Assembly: GCF_016811995.1 (NCBI RefSeq) | Contig: NZ_CP069159.1 | Location: 3,968,001 to 4,032,000 of the forward strand | From: Citrobacter sp. R56 | GTDB lineage: Bacteria; Pseudomonadota; Gammaproteobacteria; Enterobacterales; Enterobacteriaceae | Length of the DNA stretch: 64,000 nt | Direction of reading: 5' to 3' | Part shown: piece by piece, positions 18,004 to 26,948 of the stretch | Layout: the number at the start of each line of letters is the position of its first letter | Numbering within the stretch: the stretch's first letter is position 1 | Made by a program: the position numbers and the translations under genes | Notes under the pieces: model-generated | Seen by the model: only the letters and a program-made list of their open reading frames with translations | Database searches by the model: none | What the model was told of the DNA's origin: nothing

Positions 18004-18969
18004 TTATTCCTTCGCATTGGCTAATGAAATCGGGAAACAGGAGAGATCGCGGCTGCTATAGACCGGACCGTGGTAATACTGTTTCACAATGTCGATGGAC
18101 TGATCTTTGAGGCGCAACCCCTTGCCCATAAAGTGATTTAGCACCAGTACTTTGGGATTGATTTCAGCTGCCACCTTGCCCACCACATCCGGGGCGGCAT
18201 GAATAAATTTTGAGGTTTCGTCAGTATCTTCATCAATGGCTAACGGCATCACCAGCATGTCCGCGCCTTTGGCAAAGCGGGCAAACGCTTTATTACTGCC
18301 ATTCTGATCGGCTGAAACCACAATAGTGCCTTTCGCCGTTTCAATACGGAACGCAAGGCAAGGTACATCGCCGTGAGGAATCCCCAGAGCGGTCACTTTC
18401 ATTTCATCGTCCTGGTATACCAATTGCGGCTCAGTGGCGGTGTAACTAATATCCTTAACGTGACTCGCAAGTTGTAAACCATCTGTCGCGTTATGCAGTC
18501 CATTCAGATAGGAGTAAGCGCCATTTTCTTTTTTAAAAAGCGCGTTAAAATATTGCGTCATTGACGGGAACACGCCGCCGCTTTCTGGCCCCGCAATATT
18601 AATGGTCTCCTTCTCCTTCAGGAAATAGCCGCCTTTTAAAATCGGTGCCAGATCCGAGACATGGTCAGTGTGGAAATGGCTGATGGCAATGAGTTTCAAA
18701 TCCTCCAGACGGGCACCTGATTGGCCAAAACGTAAAAAAATACCGCCACCAGCATCAATAAGAATGGCCGACTTCCCATTTAGCCAAATAACCTCTCCCG
18801 ATGAAGCACGCTGATCATCGGTAATCGGTCCGCCAGTGCCCAGCGTTTGCAGAGTGAAATCCTTATTTTCGCACTGCACCCCTGCAGCCAGCACATTGAC
18901 AGAAAAAAACAGCGAAAGTGTCAACAATGACGCTTTTCTTAAATACATTAATTTTTTATTTCCTTCCAT
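18004..18969 (-). CDS. Secreted metallo-beta-lactamase-fold hydrolase heading the MNIO operon
   Basis: 321 residues from ATG 18969; ATG 18948 is an equally good start behind GGAAGGAAAT. Signal peptide KASLLTLSLFFSVNVLAAG. The MBL metal motif HFHTDH is at residues 98-103, with further conserved elements VVSADQN and VLNHFMG in the C-terminal half. This is the arylsulfatase/RNase Z-like hydrolase branch, not a clear antibiotic lactamase. The stop lies within the Shine-Dalgarno of the precursor gene, so it belongs to the operon. Its substrate, possibly the modified peptide, is unknown. Confidence 0.78.
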   Translation of the reverse strand: MEGNKKLMYLRKASLLTLSLFFSVNVLAAGVQCENKDFTLQTLGTGGPITDDQRASSGEVIWLNGKSAILIDAGGGIFLRFGQSGARLEDLKLIAISHFHTDHVSDLAPILKGGYFLKEKETINIAGPESGGVFPSMTQYFNALFKKENGAYSYLNGLHNATDGLQLASHVKDISYTATEPQLVYQDDEMKVTALGIPHGDVPCLAFRIETAKGTIVVSADQNGSNKAFARFAKGADMLVMPLAIDEDTDETSKFIHAAPDVVGKVAAEINPKVLVLNHFMGKGLRLKDQSIDIVKQYYHGPVYSSRDLSCFPISLANAKE

Positions 18970-19374
18970 ATCTATTTAACCCTGTGTATTAAGTGCTGAA
19001 ATTTCTATTCCTGCCAGACAGTTAAAAATGTAAAGGAAATGTAATTCAAGTTTTAAATATGATAAAACCCATAATTTAACTTATCGATATCTGTTTTCTT
19101 GATAAGCAATGCCGCATGCAAAGAATCCTAGAGTAACTTGTATTAATTCACATCGTTACCCAAAATAACATTTGAAAAAGTAAGGGTTAATTTCGTAAAT
19201 CATGAGCACGATAAAAAAGAAAATAAGCAAGAATAGCTAAAAATCAATTTAACGATAAAAGTGTTTTACTAAACCTGGCTACCCGATAAGCAATAATATT
19301 TACCTCGATAAAACACATTTTTACTCTGGGTTATATGCTTAACGAAGCGACACTATTGTACGCCTGGAGAAAAA
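18970..19374. promoter_or_regulatory. AT-rich divergent promoter region with GATAAG repeats
   Basis: 405 bp with no gene. It holds an imperfect operator-like palindrome CTTATC (19080-19085) / GATAAG (19101-19106). A 10-bp direct repeat GATAAGCAAT occurs at 19101 and 19285. The region separates the MNIO operon from the divergent esterase gene and may carry a shared control site. Confidence 0.4.
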
Positions 19375-20460
19375 ATGAACGTCATACCCAGATTAGGATT
19401 ATCCATAAAGCAATTACTATTACCCTTCGCCGCAATAACCACTGCCAGTATGCTCAGTCCTTCCGTGAGTGCGGAGTCACTACAGGAACAACAGCGGCGT
19501 TACCAGCAGGCGTGGCAGCACGCTAACGGTCCTCTGGTACAAACACCACCTGCCCCGCTTGCCGCATTTCTGGAAAAACAGGCCAGTAATCCTCCCGTGG
19601 TTTACGATACGTTAAGCACCAGAGAGGGGCTGGCGGCGCTGACCAAAGCTAACGTCACCACGTCCGACCCGATGGCAGCGGTGCTCAATGATGAAGTGGA
19701 TACCGGCGAACGGCGCATCCCTGTTCGTATTTACCGCCCCACTTTGCAGGGAAAACAGGATGTTTTGCTCTTTATTCATGGTGGCGGTCATCTGAGTGGC
19801 TCGGTGGAGGTGTACGATCCCATTGCCCGCCATCTGGCAACAGCAACCGGAAACACGGTCATCTCTGTTGACTACCGCCGGGCACCGGAAAGTCCCTATC
19901 CGCAAGGGCTTTCTGATGCGCGGGCGGTGACAGAACAGGTCTGGACGCTGCTGGATCGTCTGCATATTCCATATCAGCGTCAGCTAACATTAGTCGGAGA
20001 CAGCGGTGGCGGCGCCTTTAGCGCTACGCTTGCGCAGGCATTCTCACGCACTCATCCGGGATTGATTAATCGACTGGTGCTTATCTATCCGAGCCTGGAT
20101 TACACCCTGACCTGGCCGTCAGTAAAAGAAAATGGCACGGGAAAGCTGTTAGATGAAAGTAAGATCCGCTGGTATTTTCACCAGTACTTTCAGCATGGCG
20201 AAGATCGTCAATCGGCGTCGCCACTCTACCTACCTGTCAGCAAAGAGTTCCCGGAAACACTGGTATTCAGCGCAGGCCTTGACCCTCTACGTGATGAGGG
20301 ATTTGCTTTTGTCGCCCGGCTGAAAGCCGCAGGAGTATCGGTGAAGCACCGCCATTTCCCAGGCATGGTCCACGCCTGGCTCATGCTGGAAGACAAAGTA
20401 CCGGAAGAAGCGAGGGCAACCTATCAGACTATTGGGGAGTTCGTTCGCCATTCGCGCTGA
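19375..20460 (+). CDS. Secreted alpha/beta-hydrolase, hormone-sensitive-lipase-type esterase
   Basis: 361 residues with an N-terminal signal sequence to about residue 33 (PFAAITTASMLSPSVSA). The HSL-family oxyanion motif HGGG is at 135-138. The triad is Ser210 (GDSGGG), Asp303 (GLDPLRDEG) and His333 (MVHAW). The ATG at 19375 follows CTGGAG. A periplasmic short-chain esterase is likely; the substrate is unknown. It is transcribed divergently from the MNIO operon and convergently with the triple RidA gene. Confidence 0.85.
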   Translation: MNVIPRLGLSIKQLLLPFAAITTASMLSPSVSAESLQEQQRRYQQAWQHANGPLVQTPPAPLAAFLEKQASNPPVVYDTLSTREGLAALTKANVTTSDPMAAVLNDEVDTGERRIPVRIYRPTLQGKQDVLLFIHGGGHLSGSVEVYDPIARHLATATGNTVISVDYRRAPESPYPQGLSDARAVTEQVWTLLDRLHIPYQRQLTLVGDSGGGAFSATLAQAFSRTHPGLINRLVLIYPSLDYTLTWPSVKENGTGKLLDESKIRWYFHQYFQHGEDRQSASPLYLPVSKEFPETLVFSAGLDPLRDEGFAFVARLKAAGVSVKHRHFPGMVHAWLMLEDKVPEEARATYQTIGEFVRHSR

Positions 20461-20553
20461 ATCTGTTGGCAGAGGGAAAATTGGCGTATTAACTTGTGGG
20501 AACAACGGCTGTAAGCGGTTTCCCGTTAACACGCCGTGTTCCTCGACGGTCTA

Positions 20554-21837
20554 TTATGCGGTCGGTGGCGTACCTTCCGCATTGGACAGCACGACATCAA
20601 TCTGGATTAACGCATCATGAGGTAGCGCAGCAACCCCCACGGTGCGGCGGGCCGGAATCCCTCCAGGGAAGAAGGACGCATAAACATCATCGACTGCCTG
20701 ACTCTCTGCGATGTTCTTCAGGAAAATATTAACCTTAACAACATCCGTCATCGCGTGGTCGATACTTTCCACGATGGCTTTAATATTGTTCAGGCATTGT
20801 TCGGTCTGCGATTTTATGTCTCCGCTGACCATCGCCCCTGTTTTTGGATCTAACGGTAATTGCCCGGAAACATGATTGTAATGAGAGAACGCAACTGTTT
20901 GTGTATGCAGTGAACTGGTTGGGGCATTAATTGTATTATGCGCCTTAATAACGATCCCGTGACGGTCTTCAACTGCCTGGGGCGGCGTACCATCGCCATG
21001 AGAGACTACCGCTTCAATTTGTACTAACGCATCCATTGGCAGCGCACTGGCGGCGATGGTAGTACGCGCAGGTAAATAGGCGGCGCTACGGGCAATCGAT
21101 GAATCAGGGAAAAAGGTGGTATAAACTTCGTTGACCGCATCAATATCGGCAAGATCTTTAAGATAGAGATTAATTTTAACGATATCATCAAAAGGAACAT
21201 CAATGCTGTGCAGAATAGCTTTAATATTATTTAAGCATTGTCTGGTTTGATCTTTAACACCACCGGTGACCAGTTTGCCTGATGTTGCGTCTATCGGTAA
21301 TTGTGCGGAAATATTGTTGTAATGAGAAAATGCCACGGTTTGTGTCGACAGAGGACATACTGGCGCATTTACTGTGTTATTGGTCAGTTTGATAAGATCG
21401 CCTGATTGCGGCGCGCCCGGGATCGTACCCTCACCGTGGGAAATCAGCGCTTCAATTTGCACTAACGCGTCCATCGGCAATGCAGCAACAGCAACCGTCG
21501 TGCGGGCAGGAACATAGACAGGGAAATAGGATTTATAGACCTCATTGACCACGCCCATATCTTTAATATTCTTCACGAATACCGTGATTCTGACGACGTC
21601 ATTCATAACATGGTCGATGCTTTCCACAACGGCTTTAATATTTTTAAAGCATTGCTCAGCCTGGGCTTTTATCCCGCCAGAAACCAGTTTTCCCGATGTT
21701 GGATCAACAGGTAATTGAGCAGAAATATGATTGTAATGAGAAAAAGCCACCGTTTGTGAATAAGGACCTAAATCTTTTGGCGCATTTCCCGTATTTCTTG
21801 CTAATACTGCATTGTAACCACTCATAATAGTACTCAT
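20554..21837 (-). CDS. Triple RidA-domain fusion protein
   Basis: 427 residues made of three consecutive RidA/YjgF domains, about 1-140, 145-285 and 294-427. Each repeats TQTVAFSHYN..SGQLP or its variant, the helix EQC.NNIKA, and the PAR-T motif holding the active-site arginine (Arg112, Arg258, Arg397). The acidic residue of the IEA motif is Glu in domains 1 and 2 but Asp in domain 3 (IQIDVV). RidA normally forms a trimer of 130-residue chains that hydrolyses imines and enamines. Here one chain could supply the whole trimer. It lies downstream of the carbamate kinase gene in the same direction. Confidence 0.88.
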   Translation of the reverse strand: MSTIMSGYNAVLARNTGNAPKDLGPYSQTVAFSHYNHISAQLPVDPTSGKLVSGGIKAQAEQCFKNIKAVVESIDHVMNDVVRITVFVKNIKDMGVVNEVYKSYFPVYVPARTTVAVAALPMDALVQIEALISHGEGTIPGAPQSGDLIKLTNNTVNAPVCPLSTQTVAFSHYNNISAQLPIDATSGKLVTGGVKDQTRQCLNNIKAILHSIDVPFDDIVKINLYLKDLADIDAVNEVYTTFFPDSSIARSAAYLPARTTIAASALPMDALVQIEAVVSHGDGTPPQAVEDRHGIVIKAHNTINAPTSSLHTQTVAFSHYNHVSGQLPLDPKTGAMVSGDIKSQTEQCLNNIKAIVESIDHAMTDVVKVNIFLKNIAESQAVDDVYASFFPGGIPARRTVGVAALPHDALIQIDVVLSNAEGTPPTA

Positions 21838-21973
21838 CTTAGTCTGTTAAAATATCATGGGTTGCGCGAAACAGATCTTTCGCTAAAACTGCCGTAATAC
21901 GGATTACTGGCATGTGGTGTATCGGGCCTGCAGGAGCGCACGCCCGACACACCTCAAAGACATACCGCAGTGG

Positions 21974-22867
21974 TTACGGTCTGATGCAGGTGCCGGCAAG
22001 ACCCGCCAGCGTATCGTCGATACGAGCCAAAGAGCCTATCCAGGCAGGTTTTTGTCGGCGGTTAACATAACCACTGACTGCCGTCACTTTCGGCCCCATT
22101 GATCCATCTTCTTTGGCAAACGGGATCAGCATTTCCGGCGTCGCTTCACGAATCGGTCGTTGCATCGGGGTTCCCCAGTGTTCGTACACCGCATCCGCAT
22201 CTGTCAGGATCACCAAACCGTCAGCATCAATCTGTTCCGCCAGCAACGCGGCGGCCAGATCTTTATCAATAACCGCCTCTGCTCCACGTCCGTTTTCCGT
22301 AACGGGAACACCGCCGCCACCGCAACAAATCACCACATCGCCTTGTCCCAGCAGACGACGAATCGCGTCGCTTTCCTGGATGCTTACCGGCATCGGTGAC
22401 GGCACAACCCGACGCAGATATTGACCATCGCGCTTCAACGTCCAGCCATACTGCTCTTCCAGTTCTGACTGCTGATCAGGACGATACACCGGGCCGATAA
22501 ACTTCTCCGGTTTTGCGAAAGCAGGATCCTGTTCAGACACCTGAATGCGTGTCATCACCGTCGTCACCTGAGGCATACCAGGCTGACACATCAGGCGCTG
22601 CGCCAGCATAAAGCCGATCATGCCCTGAGTCTGCGCCACCAGCACATCCAGCGGATAAGGGGTCACATCCCGATAAGCGAGATTTTGCAAAGCCAGCAAT
22701 CCGACCTGGGGGCCGTTGCCGTGCACAATCGCCAGCCTATATTCTTGCGCCAGACGAGCCAGAGCCGATACGGCACTGTCGATATTACGGTACTGATTTT
22801 CGACCGTCAGCGCTTCGCCGCGCTGTAGTAACGCATTGCCGCCAAGGGCAACGACCAGCGTTTTCAT
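21974..22867 (-). CDS. allK: Catabolic carbamate kinase of the allantoin cluster
   Basis: 297 residues with the amino-acid-kinase N-terminus LVVALGGNALLQRG and the carbamate kinase segments VHGNGPQVGLLALQ and CCGGGGVPV. It turns carbamoyl phosphate and ADP into ATP, ammonia and CO2. The order fdrA-ylbE-ylbF-carbamate kinase equals the E. coli allantoin cluster (ybcF, named allK). It starts 3 bp after ylbF, so the four genes form one operon. It provides the energy-yielding last step of anaerobic allantoin use. Confidence 0.92.
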   Translation of the reverse strand: MKTLVVALGGNALLQRGEALTVENQYRNIDSAVSALARLAQEYRLAIVHGNGPQVGLLALQNLAYRDVTPYPLDVLVAQTQGMIGFMLAQRLMCQPGMPQVTTVMTRIQVSEQDPAFAKPEKFIGPVYRPDQQSELEEQYGWTLKRDGQYLRRVVPSPMPVSIQESDAIRRLLGQGDVVICCGGGGVPVTENGRGAEAVIDKDLAAALLAEQIDADGLVILTDADAVYEHWGTPMQRPIREATPEMLIPFAKEDGSMGPKVTAVSGYVNRRQKPAWIGSLARIDDTLAGLAGTCIRP

Positions 22868-22870
22868 TCG

Positions 22871-23680
22871 CTATCCTCTAATAAAGTGTTGCGCTAGCCA
22901 AAACCCCAACAGCGTATCTGCGCCTGAGGTATGTCCCATCGCCAACAGCGACGCCGTTGCCGCCGTCATACGACGACCGGAACGTAGCGCAAAGACAAAG
23001 TGCAACAACGGGGAGGCAAAACATCCCCGTGCGGCGTATTGCAAGTAATTGGCACTGACCTGAGTCGTCGCCGTATGCAGAGAACCTGAAGCACGAAAAA
23101 AAGCGTTGCTGTTATGCACGTTGAGCCACCCCGCCTCCCAGGCAGCCAGCATCATGCCGATCAGCATGTCATCCTGGCTGGGAGTCAGACCCGGGCCTCG
23201 CCCCAGCCATAACGTCCAGTCGATATCCTCTCCGGCGAGGGACGCGGAAAAACAGTGCAACATCTGTCTCAGTTCAGGGAGTACCGGTAATCGCGTGGCC
23301 TTCGATAAAGGGCCAAATAATCCCGTCTCGTCCGCCCGGTCGATACACGACCCCGGGAGAAGGCTGATCTTTTCGCCAGCCGCCAGCCGCAACGAACACT
23401 GTCTGACGGGCGGCAAAAGCAACGATCTGCCCATTTGAATCCCGGAATCTGTCACTACGGGCATCGCTCCCGCGATAATTTCCCGGCTCAGTTGCGTAAA
23501 GTCATGATGGCGTAATACCCATCCACCTGGGCTTATCCCCCGACCGGCATGATGCAAGGTCAGTAAGGCGCCACCCTCAACATAGAGGGTGATCGTCCGG
23601 CGCCAGACGCCACCGGTACGCCATGTCTGGCGAAAATCAACCGCGTCCTGGCAACCCAAAAGTGGGTGGATATCATGCAT
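22871..23680 (-). CDS. allH: YlbF/AllH, DUF2877 subunit of oxamate carbamoyltransferase
   Basis: 269 residues from ATG 23680 (an adjacent GTG at 23683 is also in frame); AAGGG lies seven bases before the ATG. DUF2877 protein with the conserved LGRGPGLTPSQDDMLIGMMLA stretch. In E. coli, FdrA, YlbE and YlbF together were assigned to oxamate carbamoyltransferase (AllFGH), acting on oxalurate. The gene follows ylbE by 10 bp and precedes carbamate kinase, the same order as E. coli. Which subunit carries the active site cannot be read from the sequence. Confidence 0.88.
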   Translation of the reverse strand: MHDIHPLLGCQDAVDFRQTWRTGGVWRRTITLYVEGGALLTLHHAGRGISPGGWVLRHHDFTQLSREIIAGAMPVVTDSGIQMGRSLLLPPVRQCSLRLAAGEKISLLPGSCIDRADETGLFGPLSKATRLPVLPELRQMLHCFSASLAGEDIDWTLWLGRGPGLTPSQDDMLIGMMLAAWEAGWLNVHNSNAFFRASGSLHTATTQVSANYLQYAARGCFASPLLHFVFALRSGRRMTAATASLLAMGHTSGADTLLGFWLAQHFIRG

Positions 23681-23690
23681 CACGTTGCCC

Positions 23691-24950
23691 TTAGCTCACG
23701 CCCATCTCTTCCGCCAGAGCTTCCAGCGCTTGCTCAAAGCAGGCCAGCGGTGCTCTGACAGTCCCGGCACCAATCTGTCCGATGCCCGCATCTTTATGGG
23801 CAATACCGGTATTAATGAGCGGAGTGATCCCGGTCTCCACAACCCGACGGATATCAAGACCCAGACACGCGCCCTGGAAATCCCAGCCCGGGATCTGCAA
23901 TTGCATATTGCGTTCAAGGAAGATTTCCGCCATTTCTTCGGAAACGGATTTCGCCGCATCCATCCCGCCTGCGCCGACAAACCGCGTGACACCCGGTGCG
24001 GCTATCATTGCCGCGCCACCAATACCGAATGTTTCCGTAATAGCGCTGTCGCCCATATCCGGGTTAGCCTGCTCCTGCGAAAAACCGGTAAAAAACAGGC
24101 CCTGAGGCGTATTCACTGGCGCGGTAAACCAGCGATCGCCAAGGCCGCTGACGCGGATCCCGAACATGTCGCCGTTACGCGTCATTGCCGTCACAATGCT
24201 TCCGGCGCGAATTTGCGCCCCGGCGTCCATCGCGGCTTTGCAATAGGCCATCGCTAGGTTCAGGAAGAACTGATCGGTGATCGCCAGGAAGCTCATTACT
24301 TCGGAGATCTGTTGTTTATCGTGGTCGAGTTGCGCCATATGAGGCGCCAGGGTGCGCATCAGTAATGCGGAAGTGGCGATATTACGCTGGTGAAATTCAT
24401 CGCCCATGGTGATGCCCTGCGCCATCATGGCGGTGAGATCCACGCCGTTATCCATGCGATGTAGCGCGGCACTCAATACTGGCATCAGCACATCACGCAT
24501 CCAGCGCTGACGTTGCAGTACATCTTCGCCGTAGGCGCCAAAACGCATGACTTTGCCGATCCCTTCGTTAAGATTGCAGTAAGCACGGTTTCCCTGCTTG
24601 ATATTCTCCACAACCAACATTGGCATTCCCGGCGAGGTGATACCGCCCATCGGCCCGACGGCATTCACATGATGGCAGGGGATAAAGGTGATCTCACCGC
24701 TTTCCAGCATTGCGGTTGCCGTTATCTCATCCTGCGCCCAGCCTTCAAAGAGACAAGCTCCGATACAGGCCCCTTTCATTGGGCCAGTCATATCCTGCCA
24801 GCGCATAGGCGGACCGGCATGCAACAAGGTTTTTGTCTCGTTCAACTCCGGAATCAATGAACCGGCAGGCTTGACATCCAGCCAGTGCGGGCGTGCATTG
24901 CGGATCTGTTCAATTACTGCAGCATTGGCTTGAGCCAGTGATGTAAACAT
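23691..24950 (-). CDS. allG: YlbE/AllG, DUF1116 subunit of oxamate carbamoyltransferase
   Basis: 419 residues, the usual DUF1116 length. Conserved stretches include PPMRWQDMTGPMKGACIGACLFEGWA and PCHHVNAVGPMGGITSPGMPML. Soluble enzyme subunit in the fdrA-ylbE-ylbF operon, separated from fdrA by 9 bp. With its partners it is believed to transfer the carbamoyl group between oxalurate and phosphate, giving oxamate and carbamoyl phosphate. No frameshift or missing segment is seen. Confidence 0.9.
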   Translation of the reverse strand: MFTSLAQANAAVIEQIRNARPHWLDVKPAGSLIPELNETKTLLHAGPPMRWQDMTGPMKGACIGACLFEGWAQDEITATAMLESGEITFIPCHHVNAVGPMGGITSPGMPMLVVENIKQGNRAYCNLNEGIGKVMRFGAYGEDVLQRQRWMRDVLMPVLSAALHRMDNGVDLTAMMAQGITMGDEFHQRNIATSALLMRTLAPHMAQLDHDKQQISEVMSFLAITDQFFLNLAMAYCKAAMDAGAQIRAGSIVTAMTRNGDMFGIRVSGLGDRWFTAPVNTPQGLFFTGFSQEQANPDMGDSAITETFGIGGAAMIAAPGVTRFVGAGGMDAAKSVSEEMAEIFLERNMQLQIPGWDFQGACLGLDIRRVVETGITPLINTGIAHKDAGIGQIGAGTVRAPLACFEQALEALAEEMGVS

Positions 24951-24959
24951 AATGTCCTC

Positions 24960-26627
24960 TTATTGCAAACGTGCTAATAAACGTGCCAGTTTTTTATTTC
25001 CGCCAGCGATCGGTGCCCACTGATAGTGAACTACCGGCGTGCCAGCGGACTGTAGATCCAGAGCGAAGCTGCGCAGACCGGCATTGATCACCGCCACCCC
25101 CTCCAACAAGCTGGCAGGTTGCCCGCGTTCCACGGCCTGCGTTGCGCTAATCAGTTCTGCCGCCAGAAGCGTGGCCTCCGGCAGGGTATCCACCACCATC
25201 ACCCCCGCGTCTTCGAGTATGGCTATCTGGCGGGAACGGCATTGCGGATCGCTGTCAGTACCGGTAACGGTAGCAATAATGTGCAACGGCTGGTCTTCTG
25301 TGCGCCCGGCAGTAGCGCGCTGACACGCCTCTACCAGCGACTCTGCAGGTTCCTGCGTGGCGCCATAACCAATCACCACATCCAGCAGCAATACCCCTAC
25401 CTGACTGTCATGAGCCAGCGAGGTAATCAGTTGGTGACGCAGGGAGGGATCAATCATGGGATGCGGACGCCCGACGGTGTAAAAATCATCACCGAGATCG
25501 ATAATCTGATGACCGTCGTGGTTGAGCATCATGCCGTTGGGATGATCGGAATCGGTCTGAATAGCGAGACGATCAGCAAGCAGACCGGCAGCTTCTGCCG
25601 CCAGCGTACCACCGGTATACAGGCCGAGAATTCGTTGACCGGCCACTCTGGCCAGTGACTCGCGTCGGCGTATCACGCGGGACAACAGACACGCCAGTCG
25701 CGCCGCCTCATCCAATGTACGGGCAAACCAGACATTTTCATCACGCATCGCGGCCGGAACATAGCCCAAAAACAGAGCCACAACCGGCTTACCGCTTTGC
25801 TTCATGGTGGTAATGATCTGCTGGCGTACGGACTGGGCTGGGGGTTTGGAAACAAAGGTGATCAACTGGCTTTGCTCATCATTCGTCAGCATTTCCAGCG
25901 CGCTCAGGGCGCTAATGCCACCGACATCCTCACTTAAATCACGACCGCCGAGACCGATAGCGTGGGTAATCCCTTCACCGCCGAGAGCGATTTGCGACAC
26001 CAGTTCCTGAATACCGGTGCCGGAAGCACCAATGACGCCGATATTGCCGTGCGGGACAACGTTAGCAAACGCCAGCGGCGTTCCGGCAATCATCGCGGTG
26101 CCGCAATCCGGCCCCATCACCAGCAACCCTTTATCTCTGGCGCGGGTTTTTAATGTAATTTCATCCGCCAGAGAAACGTTATCGGAGAAGATCATGACAT
26201 TCTTGTCATCATCAAGCGCCTGATGCGCCAGTTCAGCAGCGTATTCACCGGCAATAGAGATCAGGGTTAAATTAGCCTGAGGCACCTTCCGGGTCGCGCT
26301 TTCCCAGCGACGTACCACTGACAACGACTGGCCCTGATGACCTCCCTGCGCCAACGCAGTTAACGCCGCCTCCAATTGGGCGTTGATGATGCCAGTGATC
26401 GCGTCATCGGCATCATCCGTGCGAATCGCTACGCAGATATCATTGGGTGTCGCAGTCGTAAAATCGTCATGCCAGAATCCTGTCGCCTCCAGCAGAGATT
26501 TATTGGCAGGTGTTCCCATCATAATTGAAACATCATTAACGTTTTCAGATTCGCTCAATTTCCGCGAAATAATCATCAAACTGACAGAATCCTGAAAACA
26601 GCCCTTTTTGATAAAGGCATGAATCAT
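24960..26627 (-). CDS. fdrA: FdrA/AllF, acyl-CoA synthetase-like subunit
   Basis: 555 residues, equal to E. coli FdrA. Succinyl-CoA-ligase-like folds are visible: the NAD-binding-like ASGTGIQELVSQIALGGEGI near residue 200 and the GPDCGTAMIAGTPLAFANV segment. First gene of the operon for the oxamate branch (allF in recent naming). It starts divergently from allD across a 321-bp regulatory region. The name recalls suppression of dominant-negative FtsH mutants in E. coli, while operon context supports oxalurate metabolism. Confidence 0.92.
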   Translation of the reverse strand: MIHAFIKKGCFQDSVSLMIISRKLSESENVNDVSIMMGTPANKSLLEATGFWHDDFTTATPNDICVAIRTDDADDAITGIINAQLEAALTALAQGGHQGQSLSVVRRWESATRKVPQANLTLISIAGEYAAELAHQALDDDKNVMIFSDNVSLADEITLKTRARDKGLLVMGPDCGTAMIAGTPLAFANVVPHGNIGVIGASGTGIQELVSQIALGGEGITHAIGLGGRDLSEDVGGISALSALEMLTNDEQSQLITFVSKPPAQSVRQQIITTMKQSGKPVVALFLGYVPAAMRDENVWFARTLDEAARLACLLSRVIRRRESLARVAGQRILGLYTGGTLAAEAAGLLADRLAIQTDSDHPNGMMLNHDGHQIIDLGDDFYTVGRPHPMIDPSLRHQLITSLAHDSQVGVLLLDVVIGYGATQEPAESLVEACQRATAGRTEDQPLHIIATVTGTDSDPQCRSRQIAILEDAGVMVVDTLPEATLLAAELISATQAVERGQPASLLEGVAVINAGLRSFALDLQSAGTPVVHYQWAPIAGGNKKLARLLARLQ

Positions 26628-26641
26628 ATTAACTCCCCAAT

Positions 26642-26660
26642 AATTGCACCCATTGCAATT
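26642..26660. promoter_or_regulatory. Palindrome just upstream of fdrA
   Basis: AATTGCA-CCCAT-TGCAATT, perfect 7-bp arms, 14 bp before the fdrA start. It could be an operator acting on the leader or promoter; no specific regulator is assigned. Confidence 0.35.
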
Positions 26661-26712
26661 GAATGAGCGTGATTGTTCTGTAGTAAGGCTAGCGCCACAA
26701 AGTAATTTATAG

Positions 26713-26728
26713 CGTGACTAAAATCACA
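26713..26728. promoter_or_regulatory. CRP-like site between fdrA and allD
   Basis: CGTGA-CTAAAA-TCACA lies midway in the 321-bp divergent region that controls fdrA and allDCE. The rest of the region is AT-rich and should also hold the AllS target known for allD in E. coli, which I cannot define by eye. Confidence 0.5.
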
Positions 26729-26948
26729 TGAAATTTATTACCAGAATAATTCAAATAGTCCCGATGAAATTAGTGCATTTTTTCAATTAATGGATTCATT
26801 TAATTAACCACAACAAATTACGCAAGATTATCAAATAAAATCTAACTATATAGTTTTACGCTGACGGATCACAGTTTGCTTTTATTTTCCCGGTATATTC
26901 GTCGCCAATAGCGTTTTAAGCTTTACACCGTCGTTAAAAGGAAGGCAG

